From the NCBI RefSeq assembly GCF_030053835.1, contig NZ_CP125655.1, forward strand, positions 1 to 64,000: 64,000 nucleotides of DNA. Reading direction: 5' to 3'. The first letter of the stretch is position 1; each line of letters opens with the position of its first letter. Positions 55,952-64,000 of the stretch are shown here, piece by piece. The notes under the pieces were generated by a model, which saw only the letters and a list, made by a program, of their open reading frames with translations, was not told where the DNA came from and made no database searches. The DNA comes from Cellulomonas sp. ES6. GTDB taxonomy: Bacteria > Actinomycetota > Actinomycetes > Actinomycetales > Cellulomonadaceae. The position numbers were made by a program, and so were the translations under genes.

Positions 55952-57253
55952 ATGTCCGCCACCCACCCCGACGGCGCCCCCGACCCCGCCCGCGCCGCCC
56001 GCGTCCTCGATGCCGCCGACCCGCGCACGGAGCACTGGCGCGCGCTCTACCGCGACCTGCACGCGCACCCCGAGCTCTCGGGCCGCGAGCACCGCACCGC
56101 CGCCGCGCTCGCCGCGGAGCTCCGGGCATCGGGGCTGGAGGTCACCGAGGGCGTCGGCGGGACCGGCGTGGTCGGGGTGCTCCGGAACGGGGACGGCCCG
56201 GTCGTCATGCTCCGCGCCGACATGGACGGCCTGCCGGTCCGGGAGGAGACGGGGCTGGCGTACCAGAGCCGGCACACCGACGTGGACCCGGCCGGCGACA
56301 CCGTCCCGACGATGCACGCCTGCGGCCACGACATGCACGTCACCGCGCTGGCGGCGGCCGTGGACGCGCTCGCCGGCGCCCGCGAGCAGTGGCGCGGCAC
56401 GCTCCTGGTGGTCGGCCAGCCTGCCGAGGAGACGGCGTCCGGCGCGTCCGCGATGCTGGAGGACGGCCTGTTCACGCGGTTCCCGAAGCCCGACGTGGCG
56501 CTCGGCCAGCACGTCGGGGCGCTGCCGGCGGGGGTCAGCCACCACGCCCGTGGCCTGCTGATGGCGGCGGCGTGCACGCTCGACGTCACCGTCCACGGAC
56601 GCGGCGGTCACGGTTCCCGCCCGTTCGTCACCGTCGACCCGGTGCTCACCGCGGCGTACGCCGTGACGCGCCTGCAGGCGATCGCGTCGCGCGAGACCTC
56701 GCCGGACGACCCGGTGGTGGTGACCGTCGCGACCTTCCACGCCGGCACGAAGTCGAACATCATCCCGGACACCGCGTCGTTCACGGTCAACCTGCGCGCC
56801 CGCTCGGACGCCACGATGGCGCGGCTCGTCGCGTCGGTGCGGCGGGTGGTGGAGGCGGAGGCCGCCGCCGCGGGGTGCCCGCAGCCGCCGACGGTCACGC
56901 TGCGGGAGAACCCGCCGGCGACGGTCAACGACCCGGACGTCGTGGACCGGGTCATGGCCGCGCAGCGGGCCGTGATGCCGGCCGGCACGGTGAGGACCGC
57001 CGAGCCGCTCATGGGCTCCGAGGACTTCTCCGAGTACGGCCTGCCGCGCGGCCGGTACGACGGCGACCCGGTGCCCTACGCGTTCTGGTTCTGGGGCGGC
57101 CCCGACCCGGCGCTGTTCCCCGACGGCATCGACTCGGGGCTCTCGCCGGAGGTGCCGGGCAACCACAGCGCGCAGTTCGCGCCGCTCGACGACCCGACGA
57201 TCGCGGCCGGGCGCCGGCTGCTGGTCGCCGCCGCGCTCGCGTTCCTCGGCTGA
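55952..57253 (+). CDS. M20-family amidohydrolase
   Basis: Metal-dependent amidohydrolase of 433 residues in the N-acyl-amino-acid / IAA-amino-acid hydrolase group. Metal and catalytic motifs are MHACGHDMHVTAL, GQPAEETASGASAML (Glu pair) and the distal His in PGNHSAQFAPLDD; DLHAHPELSGREHRTA is the usual start. The dimerisation domain lies about residues 195-310 (HGRGGHGSRP). Probable substrates are N-acylated amino acids; the exact one cannot be told. Confidence 0.92.
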   Translation: MSATHPDGAPDPARAARVLDAADPRTEHWRALYRDLHAHPELSGREHRTAAALAAELRASGLEVTEGVGGTGVVGVLRNGDGPVVMLRADMDGLPVREETGLAYQSRHTDVDPAGDTVPTMHACGHDMHVTALAAAVDALAGAREQWRGTLLVVGQPAEETASGASAMLEDGLFTRFPKPDVALGQHVGALPAGVSHHARGLLMAAACTLDVTVHGRGGHGSRPFVTVDPVLTAAYAVTRLQAIASRETSPDDPVVVTVATFHAGTKSNIIPDTASFTVNLRARSDATMARLVASVRRVVEAEAAAAGCPQPPTVTLRENPPATVNDPDVVDRVMAAQRAVMPAGTVRTAEPLMGSEDFSEYGLPRGRYDGDPVPYAFWFWGGPDPALFPDGIDSGLSPEVPGNHSAQFAPLDDPTIAAGRRLLVAAALAFLG

Positions 57254-57266
57254 CCCGGTCGTCGGG

Positions 57267-57281
57267 GAGGATGGGCGGGTG
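57267..57281 (+). promoter_or_regulatory. Possible -10 of leaderless RNA methyltransferase mRNA
   Basis: GAGGAT (57267-57272) keeps only the key A and T of a -10 but ends six bases before GTG 57279. Weak. Confidence 0.3.
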
Positions 57282-58151
57282 CCCGCGCTCGACCTCGTCC
57301 CCCTGACCGACCCCCACGACGAGCGGCTCGCCGACTACGTCGCGCTGACCGACGTCGCGCTCCGCTCGCGGCACGAGCCCGAGAAGGGCCTGTACATCGC
57401 GGAGAGCTCGACGGTGCTCGGCCGGGCCCTCGCCGCGGGGCACCGGCCGCGGTCGGTGCTCGTGTCCCCGCGCTGGCTGCCGGACCTGCGGGCGATGCTC
57501 GAGGCTCGCGACCCGGACGGCGAGCCCGTGCGCGTGTACGTCGCGGACCCGCCCGTGCTGGAGGCCATCACCGGCTTCCACGTGCACCGGGGCGCGCTCG
57601 CCGCGATGCACCGGCCGCCGCTGCCGTCCGTGGCGTCGGTGCTCGAGGGCGCCCGGCGGGTGGCGGTGCTGGAGGACGTCGTCGACCACACGAACGTCGG
57701 TGCGGCGATGCGGGCGTGCGCGGCGATGGGCGTCGACGCGGTGCTCGTCACGCCGTCGTGCGCCGACCCGCTGTACCGCCGGGCGATCCGGGTGTCGATG
57801 GGCACGGTGTTCCAGGTCCCGTGGACGCGGTTCGAGCACTGGCCGCACGGTCCGCGCGGGGGCGCCGCGGACGGTGTCGAGCTGCTGCACGAGCGGGGCT
57901 TCACCGTCGCCGCGCTCGCGCTGGACGACGAGTCGGTCGGTCTGGACGACCTCGCGGCGGACCCGCCGGCCCGGTTGGCCCTGGTGTTCGGCACCGAGGG
58001 CGACGGCCTGAAGCGGCAGACGATCGCGGCGTGCGACCTGACGGTGCGGATCCCGATGGCGGGCGGGGTCGACTCGCTCAACGTCGCGTCCGCGGTGGCC
58101 GTGGCGACGTGGGCGACCCGGCGCGTCGGGAGCCGCACGGAGAGTCCGTGA
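57279..58151 (+). CDS. SpoU/TrmH-family RNA 2'-O-methyltransferase
   Basis: SPOUT methyltransferase of 290 residues. An N-terminal substrate-binding part with AESSTVLGRALAAGHRPRSVLV precedes the knotted domain: VVDHTNVGAAMRACAAMGVDAV (core DHTNVGAAMRACAAMG), LALVFGTEGDGL and the final RIPMAGGVDSLNVASAVAVATW (core IPMAGGVDSLNVASA). It 2'-O-methylates a ribose in tRNA or rRNA; the site is unknown. GTG 57279 is the only suitable start. Confidence 0.92.
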   Translation: MPALDLVPLTDPHDERLADYVALTDVALRSRHEPEKGLYIAESSTVLGRALAAGHRPRSVLVSPRWLPDLRAMLEARDPDGEPVRVYVADPPVLEAITGFHVHRGALAAMHRPPLPSVASVLEGARRVAVLEDVVDHTNVGAAMRACAAMGVDAVLVTPSCADPLYRRAIRVSMGTVFQVPWTRFEHWPHGPRGGAADGVELLHERGFTVAALALDDESVGLDDLAADPPARLALVFGTEGDGLKRQTIAACDLTVRIPMAGGVDSLNVASAVAVATWATRRVGSRTESP

Positions 58152-58205
58152 GCCCGGGATCCCCGGACTGCACCGGCGTCCTCCTGCCTCGACCGGGGCA
58201 CCCGC

Positions 58206-59462
58206 TCAGCGCAGGCGGAGTCGCTCGACCATCAGGTCGGCTTCATCCAGCACCTCGCCGGCTGCCCAGGTCATGTCCCGCCTGGACTGGGTGATCGGGC
58301 GGAGGACGTCGGCGTCGACGAGGCGCTCGATCGCGGCGTACGCGCGGGCCTGGGAGGTGCCGGTCATCGCCATGACGTCATGGGCGTCCACGATCGGGCG
58401 GCTGGGCAGCAGCGGCAGCAGCGCCGCGGCAGCAGAACCGCCACGCGGCCGCACGCGCTCCCGCCACTGCGCGGGCAGGGCGATGAGTCGCTGGGCGGAC
58501 ACAGCGGCTTCGGTGGCGGCGCGCGACGTCGCATCGGCGAGGTACGCGGTGAAGGGTTCGATGTCGCCGGTCCGGTAGCTGTTGACGAGGTCGAAGTAGT
58601 GCCCGCGGTCGGCGACGATCGCGGAGGCTACCGGCACCGCCATGCTCGTGGTCACACCGCGGTAGCGCCAGACCCCGTTGATCAGCGAGCGGCCGACCCG
58701 TCCGTTGCCGTCGGTGAAGGGGTGGATGGACTCGAACTGGGCGTGCGCCACCGCTGCGTGCAGGATCGGGTCGATGTCGGTGCGCCGCATGAACACGACC
58801 AGGTCCTGCATGAGCTCGGGCACGCGCCCGGGCGCAGGCGGCACGTGGACAGCGCCGAGCGGCGAGCGGTTGGAGCCGCCGATCCAGTTCTGCACGGTGC
58901 GCAGCGTGCCGGCGTCCCACTTCTCCTCGGCGTCGTCGGCCATGAGCGGGCGGTGTGCGGCGAGGATGTCGGCGAGGTCGATCCCGTCGACGGACCGCTC
59001 GACGAGCAGGCTGAGACCGTCGATCGCGCCCTTGACGGTCCGCGCGGTCTTCGGCGCGTTGATGCCGTACTGAGCGCGCGCGAGCTGGTCGACGGTCGTG
59101 AGCTCCTCCTCGATCCGCGAGGAGGCGATGGCCTCGGTGCGCAGGAGGAACGGCTCGAGGGTGGCCACCTGATCGGCGTACGTGCGCTCGAGCACGGCGA
59201 TGTCGACCAGTGCGGCGCGGGCTGCATCGGTCAGGGCGGGAGTGGCGGCCAGAGGGAGGCCGGCGATCAGGGGAGGGATCGAGGCGGTGTACTCCTCGAT
59301 CTCGGAGCGGCGTCCGGAGCGCGGGACCCACGGCAGCACCTCGTGCCCGTGCGCCGGCACGCTCGCGACGCCGGCGAGCGACACCAGGTCCGCCCCGCCG
59401 CGAGCGGAGGCGGTGAGCCGGTCGCCGGCGGAGGTGCCTGCGGGGTACCGCGGCTGCGCCAT
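58206..59462 (-). CDS. Fic protein with C-terminal winged helix
   Basis: Fic-domain AMP transferase of 418 residues. The N-terminal Fic_N part carries an inhibitory-helix-like motif EAIASSRIEEELTT, where the usual Glu-Gly/Asn is Glu-Glu. The catalytic motif HPFTDGNGRVGR at about residue 247 is intact. A C-terminal winged helix (about 350-418, VMAMTGTSQARAYAAIERLV) could bind DNA. ATG 59462 has a GAGGAG site; an earlier in-frame start at 59567 lies beyond the promoter. The upstream operator array suggests autoregulation. Targets unknown. Confidence 0.93.
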   Translation of the reverse strand: MAQPRYPAGTSAGDRLTASARGGADLVSLAGVASVPAHGHEVLPWVPRSGRRSEIEEYTASIPPLIAGLPLAATPALTDAARAALVDIAVLERTYADQVATLEPFLLRTEAIASSRIEEELTTVDQLARAQYGINAPKTARTVKGAIDGLSLLVERSVDGIDLADILAAHRPLMADDAEEKWDAGTLRTVQNWIGGSNRSPLGAVHVPPAPGRVPELMQDLVVFMRRTDIDPILHAAVAHAQFESIHPFTDGNGRVGRSLINGVWRYRGVTTSMAVPVASAIVADRGHYFDLVNSYRTGDIEPFTAYLADATSRAATEAAVSAQRLIALPAQWRERVRPRGGSAAAALLPLLPSRPIVDAHDVMAMTGTSQARAYAAIERLVDADVLRPITQSRRDMTWAAGEVLDEADLMVERLRLR

Positions 59463-59475
59463 CGTGTGCTCCTCA

Positions 59476-59543
59476 GCGAGAACATCCTCGTCACTGTTCT
59501 CGCTTATCCTAGCAAACGAGAACAGCAACCGTCCTGTTCTCGG
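59476..59543 (-). promoter_or_regulatory. Four half-site operator over the fic promoter
   Basis: CGAGAAC at 59477-59483, inverted GTTCTCG at 59496-59502, CGAGAAC at 59517-59523 and GTTCTCG at 59536-59542. Centre spacing is 19, 21, 19 bases, symmetric about 59509-59510. That centre falls on TAGGAT (59511-59506, minus strand), the likely -10. The region is far more AT-rich than its surroundings. Confidence 0.85.
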
Positions 59544-59658
59544 TTGTGCGACGACGAGCACGAGCACGCCGGGCGCGGTGGACCCGCCTCGCCGGGCGGC
59601 GGTCCCGCAGGTCGTGCGGTGCGCGTCCGCACGGCAGGCCGGGTCGGGTGGCCCTGGC

Positions 59659-59664
59659 TAGGGT
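59659..59664 (+). promoter_or_regulatory. -10 of BCCT carrier gene
   Basis: TAGGGT gives a leader of about 31 bases with AGAGGAG (59689-59695) before GTG 59702. Confidence 0.5.
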
Positions 59665-59701
59665 GAGCACCGCGCGAAGCAGCCCGCGAGAGGAGCCCGA
59701 C

Positions 59702-61402
59702 GTGAGCACGTCGACCACGCAGACCCAGCAGGGGCCGCCCGGCGCGGACGGGTCACGCCGCGGCCCCTGGGGGACCAACCCCGCGGTGTTCTGGGGCTCG
59801 GCCGCGGTGGTCGCCCTCGTGGCGGGCCTGACGATCGCGTTCCCCGACACCGCGGGCGACGTGATCGGGCGGGTGCAGTCCGACGTCATCAGCGCGTTCG
59901 GCTGGTACTACGTGGCCCTGGTGGCGGGCTTCGTCGCGTTCGCGATCTGGCTGGGCGTCGGGCGGTGGGGCGACATCACGCTGGGCAAGGACGACGACGA
60001 GCCGGAGTACCCGCTGGGGAGCTGGTTCGCGATGCTGTTCGCGACCGGCATGGGCATCGGCCTGGTGTTCTGGGGCGTCGCGGAGCCGCTGAGCCACTAC
60101 GCGAGCCCGAAGCCCGGGGTGACGGGCACCCCGGAGGAGCTGGCGCAGCAGGCGATGACGCAGACCTACCTGCACTGGGGCCTGAGCGCCTGGGCGATCT
60201 ACGTCGTGGTGGGCGTGGCGATCGCGTACTCGGTGCACCGCAAGGGTCACCCCGTGTCGATCCGGTGGGCCCTCGAGCCGATCCTGGGCAGGCGGGCGCG
60301 CGGTCCGATCGGGGACGCGGTGGACGTCGCCGCCGTCGTCGGCACGGTGTTCGGCGTCGCGACCTCCCTGGGCCTCGGCGTGCTGCAGATCACGGCGGGA
60401 CTGGAGCACACGGGCATCGCGACGTCCTCGACGGGCCTGCAGATCGCCCTGATCGTCGGCATCACGGCGCTGGCGACGCTGTCGGTCGTCTCCGGCCTGG
60501 ACCGCGGGCTGAAGTGGCTGTCCAACATCAACGTGTCGCTCGCCGGCGTGCTGCTGGTCGCCGTGCTCGTGCTCGGGCCGACCCTGTTCCTGCTGCGCGA
60601 GTTCGTGCAGTCCATCGGCGCGTACCTGGCGTCGGTGGTCCCGCTGATGTTCAACGCGTCCGCGTACGCCGGCGAGGCGGGGCAGGAGTGGCAGGCGGCC
60701 TGGACGACGTTCTACTGGGGCTGGTGGATCTCCTGGTCCCCGTTCGTCGGGGTGTTCATCGCGCGGATCTCGCGCGGCCGTACGGTGCGCGAGTTCGTGG
60801 GCGGCGTGCTGCTCGTCCCGACGCTGGTGTGCTTCCTGTGGTTCTCCGTGCTCGGCGGGACGGCCCTGTACCGGGAGCTGTTCGGGGGCGGCGGCCTGGT
60901 GGGCGCCGACGGCGAGGTGGTGCCGGAGAACGCGCTGTTCGACGTGCTGTCGGGGCTGCCGGGCGGGGCGGCGCTGTCGATCGGGGCCATCATCCTGGTG
61001 GCGCTGTTCTTCATCACGTCCGCGGACTCCGGCGCGCTGGTGGTCGCCATGCTGGCGGCCGGCGGGGACCCGCACCCGCGCACCGCGCTGCGCGTCGTGT
61101 GGGCGGGCCTGGGCGGTGTGCTGGCCATCGCGCTGCTGCTGGCGGGCGGGCTGGGCGCGCTCCAGACGGCGGCGATCCTCATCGCCCTGCCGTTCAGCGT
61201 GGTGATGATCGGGATGGTGGTCGCGACGTCGCGGTCGCTGCACCTGGAGCACATGGCGTTCCTGCGGGCCGAGCGCCGCCAGCTCCGGGCGCTGATCGAC
61301 GCCCAGGTGTCGGCCCAGGTCGGCGCTCACGTGGACCGGCGGGTCGACGAGCGGCTGCGGCGCTGGCGCCGGACGCGGGAGCAGGGCCGCCCGGAGCGCT
61401 GA
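59702..61402 (+). CDS. BCCT-family betaine/choline carrier
   Basis: Carrier of 566 residues with 12 membrane helices for uptake of betaine-type compatible solutes, driven by sodium or protons. The glycine-rich substrate/sodium segment ATGMGIGLVFWGVAEPLSHY and the signature TFYWGWWISWSPFVGVFIAR are present. The C-terminal tail of about 60 residues is Arg/Gln-rich (RAERRQLRALIDAQVSAQV), a place where BetP senses osmotic stress. GTG 59702 is supported by the ribosome site. Confidence 0.94.
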   Translation: MSTSTTQTQQGPPGADGSRRGPWGTNPAVFWGSAAVVALVAGLTIAFPDTAGDVIGRVQSDVISAFGWYYVALVAGFVAFAIWLGVGRWGDITLGKDDDEPEYPLGSWFAMLFATGMGIGLVFWGVAEPLSHYASPKPGVTGTPEELAQQAMTQTYLHWGLSAWAIYVVVGVAIAYSVHRKGHPVSIRWALEPILGRRARGPIGDAVDVAAVVGTVFGVATSLGLGVLQITAGLEHTGIATSSTGLQIALIVGITALATLSVVSGLDRGLKWLSNINVSLAGVLLVAVLVLGPTLFLLREFVQSIGAYLASVVPLMFNASAYAGEAGQEWQAAWTTFYWGWWISWSPFVGVFIARISRGRTVREFVGGVLLVPTLVCFLWFSVLGGTALYRELFGGGGLVGADGEVVPENALFDVLSGLPGGAALSIGAIILVALFFITSADSGALVVAMLAAGGDPHPRTALRVVWAGLGGVLAIALLLAGGLGALQTAAILIALPFSVVMIGMVVATSRSLHLEHMAFLRAERRQLRALIDAQVSAQVGAHVDRRVDERLRRWRRTREQGRPER

Positions 61403-61413
61403 GCCCCGCGTCC

Positions 61414-62034
61414 TCAGAGCCCGCGCAGCAGGCTCACCGCGATCGCGGCCATGACGAGAGCGATGGCGGCGTCGAGCACCCGCCACGCGCCGGGCCGGGC
61501 GAACAGCGGCCGCAGCAGGCGTGCGCCGTAGCCGAGGCCGGTGAACCACAGCACGCTGCCGGCCGCCGCACCCGCGGCGAACCACCAGCGCAGCCCGCCG
61601 TGCGTGCCGGCCACGGACCCGAGCAGCACGACCGTGTCCAGGTAGACGTGCGGGTTCAGCCAGGTCAGGGCGAGGCAGGTCGCGACCACGGGCCACAGCC
61701 GGGCGGGGGCGCTGCCTCCGGCGGCGTCGAGCGCGTCCCCGGCCGGCCGCCACGCGCGTCGCGCCGCGAGAGCGGCGTAGCCGAGCAGGAACGCGGCACC
61801 GGCGAGCCGAGCCACCGTGAGGACGACGGGCGCGCGGTCGACCAGCACGCCGAGCCCGGCGACACCCGCGGCGATGAGCACCGCGTCCGACAGGGCGCAC
61901 ACGGCGACGACGGGCAGCACGTGCGTGCCCTGCAGCCCGGTCCGGAGGACGAACGCGTTCTGCGCCCCGATCGCCACGATGAGCGACAGGCCGAGGAGGA
62001 GCCCCGTCAGGGCGGTGGCGAGGGCGGCGGGCAC
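61414..62034 (-). CDS. LysE/ArgO-type amino acid exporter
   Basis: Membrane protein of 206 residues with five to six helices. LLLGLSLIVAIGAQNAFVLR at the start and LTWLNPHVYLDTVVLLGS in the middle are the LysE/ArgO signatures. It exports lysine or arginine in relatives. No LysG/ArgP regulator gene is adjacent, which is unusual for the family. GTG 62034 lies six bases after TACCGT on the minus strand. Confidence 0.92.
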   Translation of the reverse strand: MPAALATALTGLLLGLSLIVAIGAQNAFVLRTGLQGTHVLPVVAVCALSDAVLIAAGVAGLGVLVDRAPVVLTVARLAGAAFLLGYAALAARRAWRPAGDALDAAGGSAPARLWPVVATCLALTWLNPHVYLDTVVLLGSVAGTHGGLRWWFAAGAAAGSVLWFTGLGYGARLLRPLFARPGAWRVLDAAIALVMAAIAVSLLRGL

Positions 62035-62040
62035 GCGCCG

Positions 62041-62046
62041 ACGGTA
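62041..62046 (-). promoter_or_regulatory. -10 of leaderless lysE-like mRNA
   Basis: TACCGT on the minus strand, six bases before GTG 62034. Confidence 0.5.
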
Positions 62047-62152
62047 GGCGCGCGCGCCCGCATCAGTCCAACGACTGTCCGCGATGCTCCATCAGCGCGA
62101 CTGATGCACGACGTGGGCCGGAGGTCCCGCTGACGCACGGGGCGGGCGGGGT

Positions 62153-62181
62153 CTACTGTTCATACTGCATATGAACAGTAG
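62153..62181 (+). promoter_or_regulatory. Operator palindrome of the GntR gene
   Basis: Perfect 11-bp arms CTACTGTTCAT and ATGAACAGTAG around a 7-base centre. It lies just before the GAGGAGG ribosome site of the regulator gene. A likely autoregulatory site of the YtrA-type regulator. Confidence 0.85.
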
Positions 62182-62194
62182 AGGAGGTGGCTCC

Positions 62195-62584
62195 GTGCGG
62201 ATCGTGGTCTCCAACAGCGCCGACGCGCCGCTGTACGAGCAGGTCGCCGAGCAGATCAAGGTCGCGGTGCTCGCGGGCGACCTGCACGACGGCGACGCGC
62301 TGCCGTCCGTCCGGGCGCTGGCCCGCGACCTGCGGATCTCCGTCATCACCACCACGCGGGCGTACGCCGAGCTCGAGGCCGCCGGCTTCATCACGACCGT
62401 CCCCGGCAAGGGCGCGTACGTGCTGCCGGTGGACACCGCGCTGGTCCGCGAGCAGGTGCTGCGCCGCGTCGAGGACGCCCTCGGCGCGGCCGCCGACGCC
62501 GCCCGGCTCGCGGGCGTGGACCGGGACGGCCTGGTCGAGATGCTCGACGTCGTGCTCGCCGAGGCCGAGGGGGCCCGGCGGTGA
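62195..62584 (+). CDS. GntR-family regulator, YtrA subfamily
   Basis: Short regulator of 129 residues: N-terminal winged helix-turn-helix (PLYEQVAEQIKVAVLAG, LPSVRALARDLRISVITTTRAYAEL, core SVRALARDLRISVITTTRAY) and a small helical dimerisation part, the YtrA form. GTG 62195 lies seven bases after GAGGAGG and is preferred over ATG 62171, which lies inside the operator. The stop overlaps the ABC ATPase gene. YtrA-type regulators often respond to cell-wall antibiotics. Confidence 0.93.
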   Translation: MRIVVSNSADAPLYEQVAEQIKVAVLAGDLHDGDALPSVRALARDLRISVITTTRAYAELEAAGFITTVPGKGAYVLPVDTALVREQVLRRVEDALGAAADAARLAGVDRDGLVEMLDVVLAEAEGARR

Positions 62585-63450
62585 GCGGCGACGCGGTCGT
62601 GCTGGACCACGTCACGGTCCCGGTCGGCGCCTTCACCCTCCAGGACGTCAGCCTGCGCCTGCCCACCGGCTACGTCATGGGCCTCGTGGGCCCCAACGGC
62701 GCGGGCAAGACGACGACGATCCGCACGCTGCTCGGCATGCTGCGTCCCGCGTCCGGCCGGGTCGAGGTGCTCGGGCGCACGCTGCCCGCGCCGGCGGCAC
62801 TACGGCAGGACATCGGGGTCGTCCTCGACCGGCCGAGCCTGGTCGGGGAGTGGCGGCTGCGGGACGTGGAGCGCGCGCTGCGGCCGTTCTACGACCGCTG
62901 GGACCCCACGCGGTACACCGGCCTGCTCGCCGAGTTCGAGCTCGACCCCCGGTCGCGGGTCTCCGAGCTCAGCCGCGGCATGACGATGAAGCTCCAGATC
63001 GCCGTGGCGCTGTCGCACGGCGCGCGGCTGCTCGTGCTGGACGAGCCGACCAGCGGCCTCGACCCCGTGTCGCGCGACGACCTGATCGGCATCCTCGGCG
63101 ACTACCTGGTGACGGAGGGCCGCAGCGTGCTGTTCTCCACGCACCTGACCGCGGACCTGGAGCGCATCGCCGACCACCTCACCCTGCTCGCCGGCGGCCG
63201 CGTGCTGCGGACCGGCACGAAGGAGGAGCTGATGGACGCGTACTGCCTGGTGCGGGGCGGTCCCGACGACCTGCCGCCCGACGGCCTGGTCCCGCTGCTC
63301 GGCGCCCGGCGCACCGGGGTGTGCGTGGAGGCGCTCGTGGCGGCCGACGACGTGCCGCTGCTGGGGACCGGCGTGGTGGTGGAGCGCCCGACGCTCGACC
63401 AGATCGTCGTGCACCTCGGGGCGCGCCGCCGGACGGCGGTGCCGGCGTGA
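62581..63450 (+). CDS. ABC transporter ATPase (YtrB-like)
   Basis: ATPase of 289 residues with Walker A LVGPNGAGKTTTIRTLLG, signature ELSRGMTMKLQIAVAL (LSRGM, the variant usual in this family), Walker B LVLDEPTSGLDPVSRDD and a C-terminal extension after residue 215. Coupled by 4-base overlaps to the GntR regulator and the permease gene, forming a Ytr-type operon. Confidence 0.93.
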   Translation: MSGDAVVLDHVTVPVGAFTLQDVSLRLPTGYVMGLVGPNGAGKTTTIRTLLGMLRPASGRVEVLGRTLPAPAALRQDIGVVLDRPSLVGEWRLRDVERALRPFYDRWDPTRYTGLLAEFELDPRSRVSELSRGMTMKLQIAVALSHGARLLVLDEPTSGLDPVSRDDLIGILGDYLVTEGRSVLFSTHLTADLERIADHLTLLAGGRVLRTGTKEELMDAYCLVRGGPDDLPPDGLVPLLGARRTGVCVEALVAADDVPLLGTGVVVERPTLDQIVVHLGARRRTAVPA

Positions 63451-64000
63451 GCGCCCGGGAGGTCGGGGCCGCTCTCGGGCTGGACCTGCGGACCGTCCGG
63501 CCGTTCGCCCGCCAGCTCGTGCCGCTGGCCGGCGCGGTCGGCGTCATCGCCGTCGTCGCCGGCCGGCCGCAGGCGGTCGTGCTCGCCGGTGCGGTGTTCG
63601 CCGCCCTCGGCGCGTCCTACCCGTTCGCGATCGGCGAGCGGGACGGGCTCGACACGCTGCGCGCCGTGCTGCCCGTCGGACGGGGGACGCTGGTCGCCGG
63701 GCGCTACGCGTTCACGCTGGTGCTGTACCTCGCCGCCGCGCTGGTCGCGGTGCCGCTCGCGGTGCTGGGGGCCGAGATGCGCGACGTCGTCGTGCAGACC
63801 TCGCCGGGGGACGTCGCGACGTCCGTCGCCGTCGGGTTCGGCGTGTACGCGCTGCTCGCCGGGACGCAGCTGCCGGTCTACTACGCGCTCGGCTACACGC
63901 GCGGGCGGATGGTCGCCATCGTGCCGCTCGTCCTGCTGTGCAGCGCCGCCGGCGCGGCGGTGAGCGTGCTCGGCGACCGGCTGCCGGACCTCGACGCCTG
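63447..64000 (+). CDS. ABC-2 permease, partial (cut by window end)
   Basis: The first 184 codons of a permease; no stop is reached. GTG overlaps the ATPase stop (GTGA). Several membrane helices and YPFAIGERDGLDTLRAVLPV with GRGTLVAGRYAFTLVLYL match the ABC2_membrane_5 form that pairs with YtrB-like ATPases. The rest lies outside the window. Confidence 0.85.
   Translation, partial: MSAREVGAALGLDLRTVRPFARQLVPLAGAVGVIAVVAGRPQAVVLAGAVFAALGASYPFAIGERDGLDTLRAVLPVGRGTLVAGRYAFTLVLYLAAALVAVPLAVLGAEMRDVVVQTSPGDVATSVAVGFGVYALLAGTQLPVYYALGYTRGRMVAIVPLVLLCSAAGAAVSVLGDRLPDLDA

Overview
The window is 64 kb of very GC-rich DNA. It is densely packed with genes, uses GTG starts often and joins many neighbouring genes by 4-base stop/start overlaps. 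These traits, plus gene sets such as steA/steB-pyrG-NUDIX, sufR-BDC-SUT next to ctaA, glgC/glgA and an InhA-like enoyl reductase, point to an Actinomycetota chromosome, most likely a Micrococcales/Cellulomonadaceae-type organism (the family placement is inference). I see no rRNA, tRNA, insertion sequence, prophage, CRISPR array or plasmid feature. This is core chromosome with a few accessory genes.

Layout. 0.4-16 kb: a run of plus-strand genes that parallels Mycobacterium tuberculosis Rv1691-Rv1700 (RGG-rich TPR protein, HAD phosphatase, a tiny ORF, tlyA, nadK, recN, steA, steB/mctB, pyrG, NUDIX). A coupled trio, MraY/WecA-like transferase, MurJ-type flippase and GT4 glycosyltransferase, is inserted between steB and pyrG. 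16-26 kb: a diguanylate cyclase, a DrrAB-type exporter beside a two-component system, a VanY-like peptidase, a GAP-family membrane protein, heme A synthase and a second ABC exporter. 25.8-33 kb: the iron-sulfur assembly cluster sufR-sufB-sufD-(19-codon ORF)-Rieske-sufC / sufS-sufU-sufT. 33-36.3 kb: a zinc metalloprotease and the biotin ECF transporter. 36.6-43 kb: an ABC-F protein, SURF1, two small proteins, fabG-fabI, a SixA-like phosphatase and serB. 43-50 kb: divergent glgC/glgA, a lone ABC ATPase, and NfeD plus SPFH proteins. 49.8-58 kb: TetR with a heterodimeric ABC exporter, an MFS carrier, an M20 peptidase and an RNA 2'-O-methyltransferase. 58-64 kb: a Fic protein, a BCCT carrier, a LysE exporter, and a GntR (YtrA-type) regulator with ABC genes that run off the window edge.

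Regulation. Sixteen or more genes have a TANNNT -10 hexamer only about 5-9 bases before the start codon, the signature of leaderless mRNAs; this also settles several start choices. Clear operator-like palindromes lie at sufR, the TetR gene, the GntR gene, drrA and, most elaborately, the Fic gene, where four half-sites are spaced 19-21-19 bases and centred on the -10.

Unexplained structure. Several non-coding gaps, and one coding 3' end, carry long palindromes. Three loci (34.77, 36.44 and 40.18 kb) share an architecture: a short word repeated every 19-20 bases, first in forward and then in reverse orientation. Two of them are flanked by C-rich and/or G-rich tracts that could form G-quadruplexes. 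Two lie between divergent promoters, so they are not simple terminators. These elements, the Fic operator array and the steAB-linked lipid-glycan trio are the best candidates for something undescribed.
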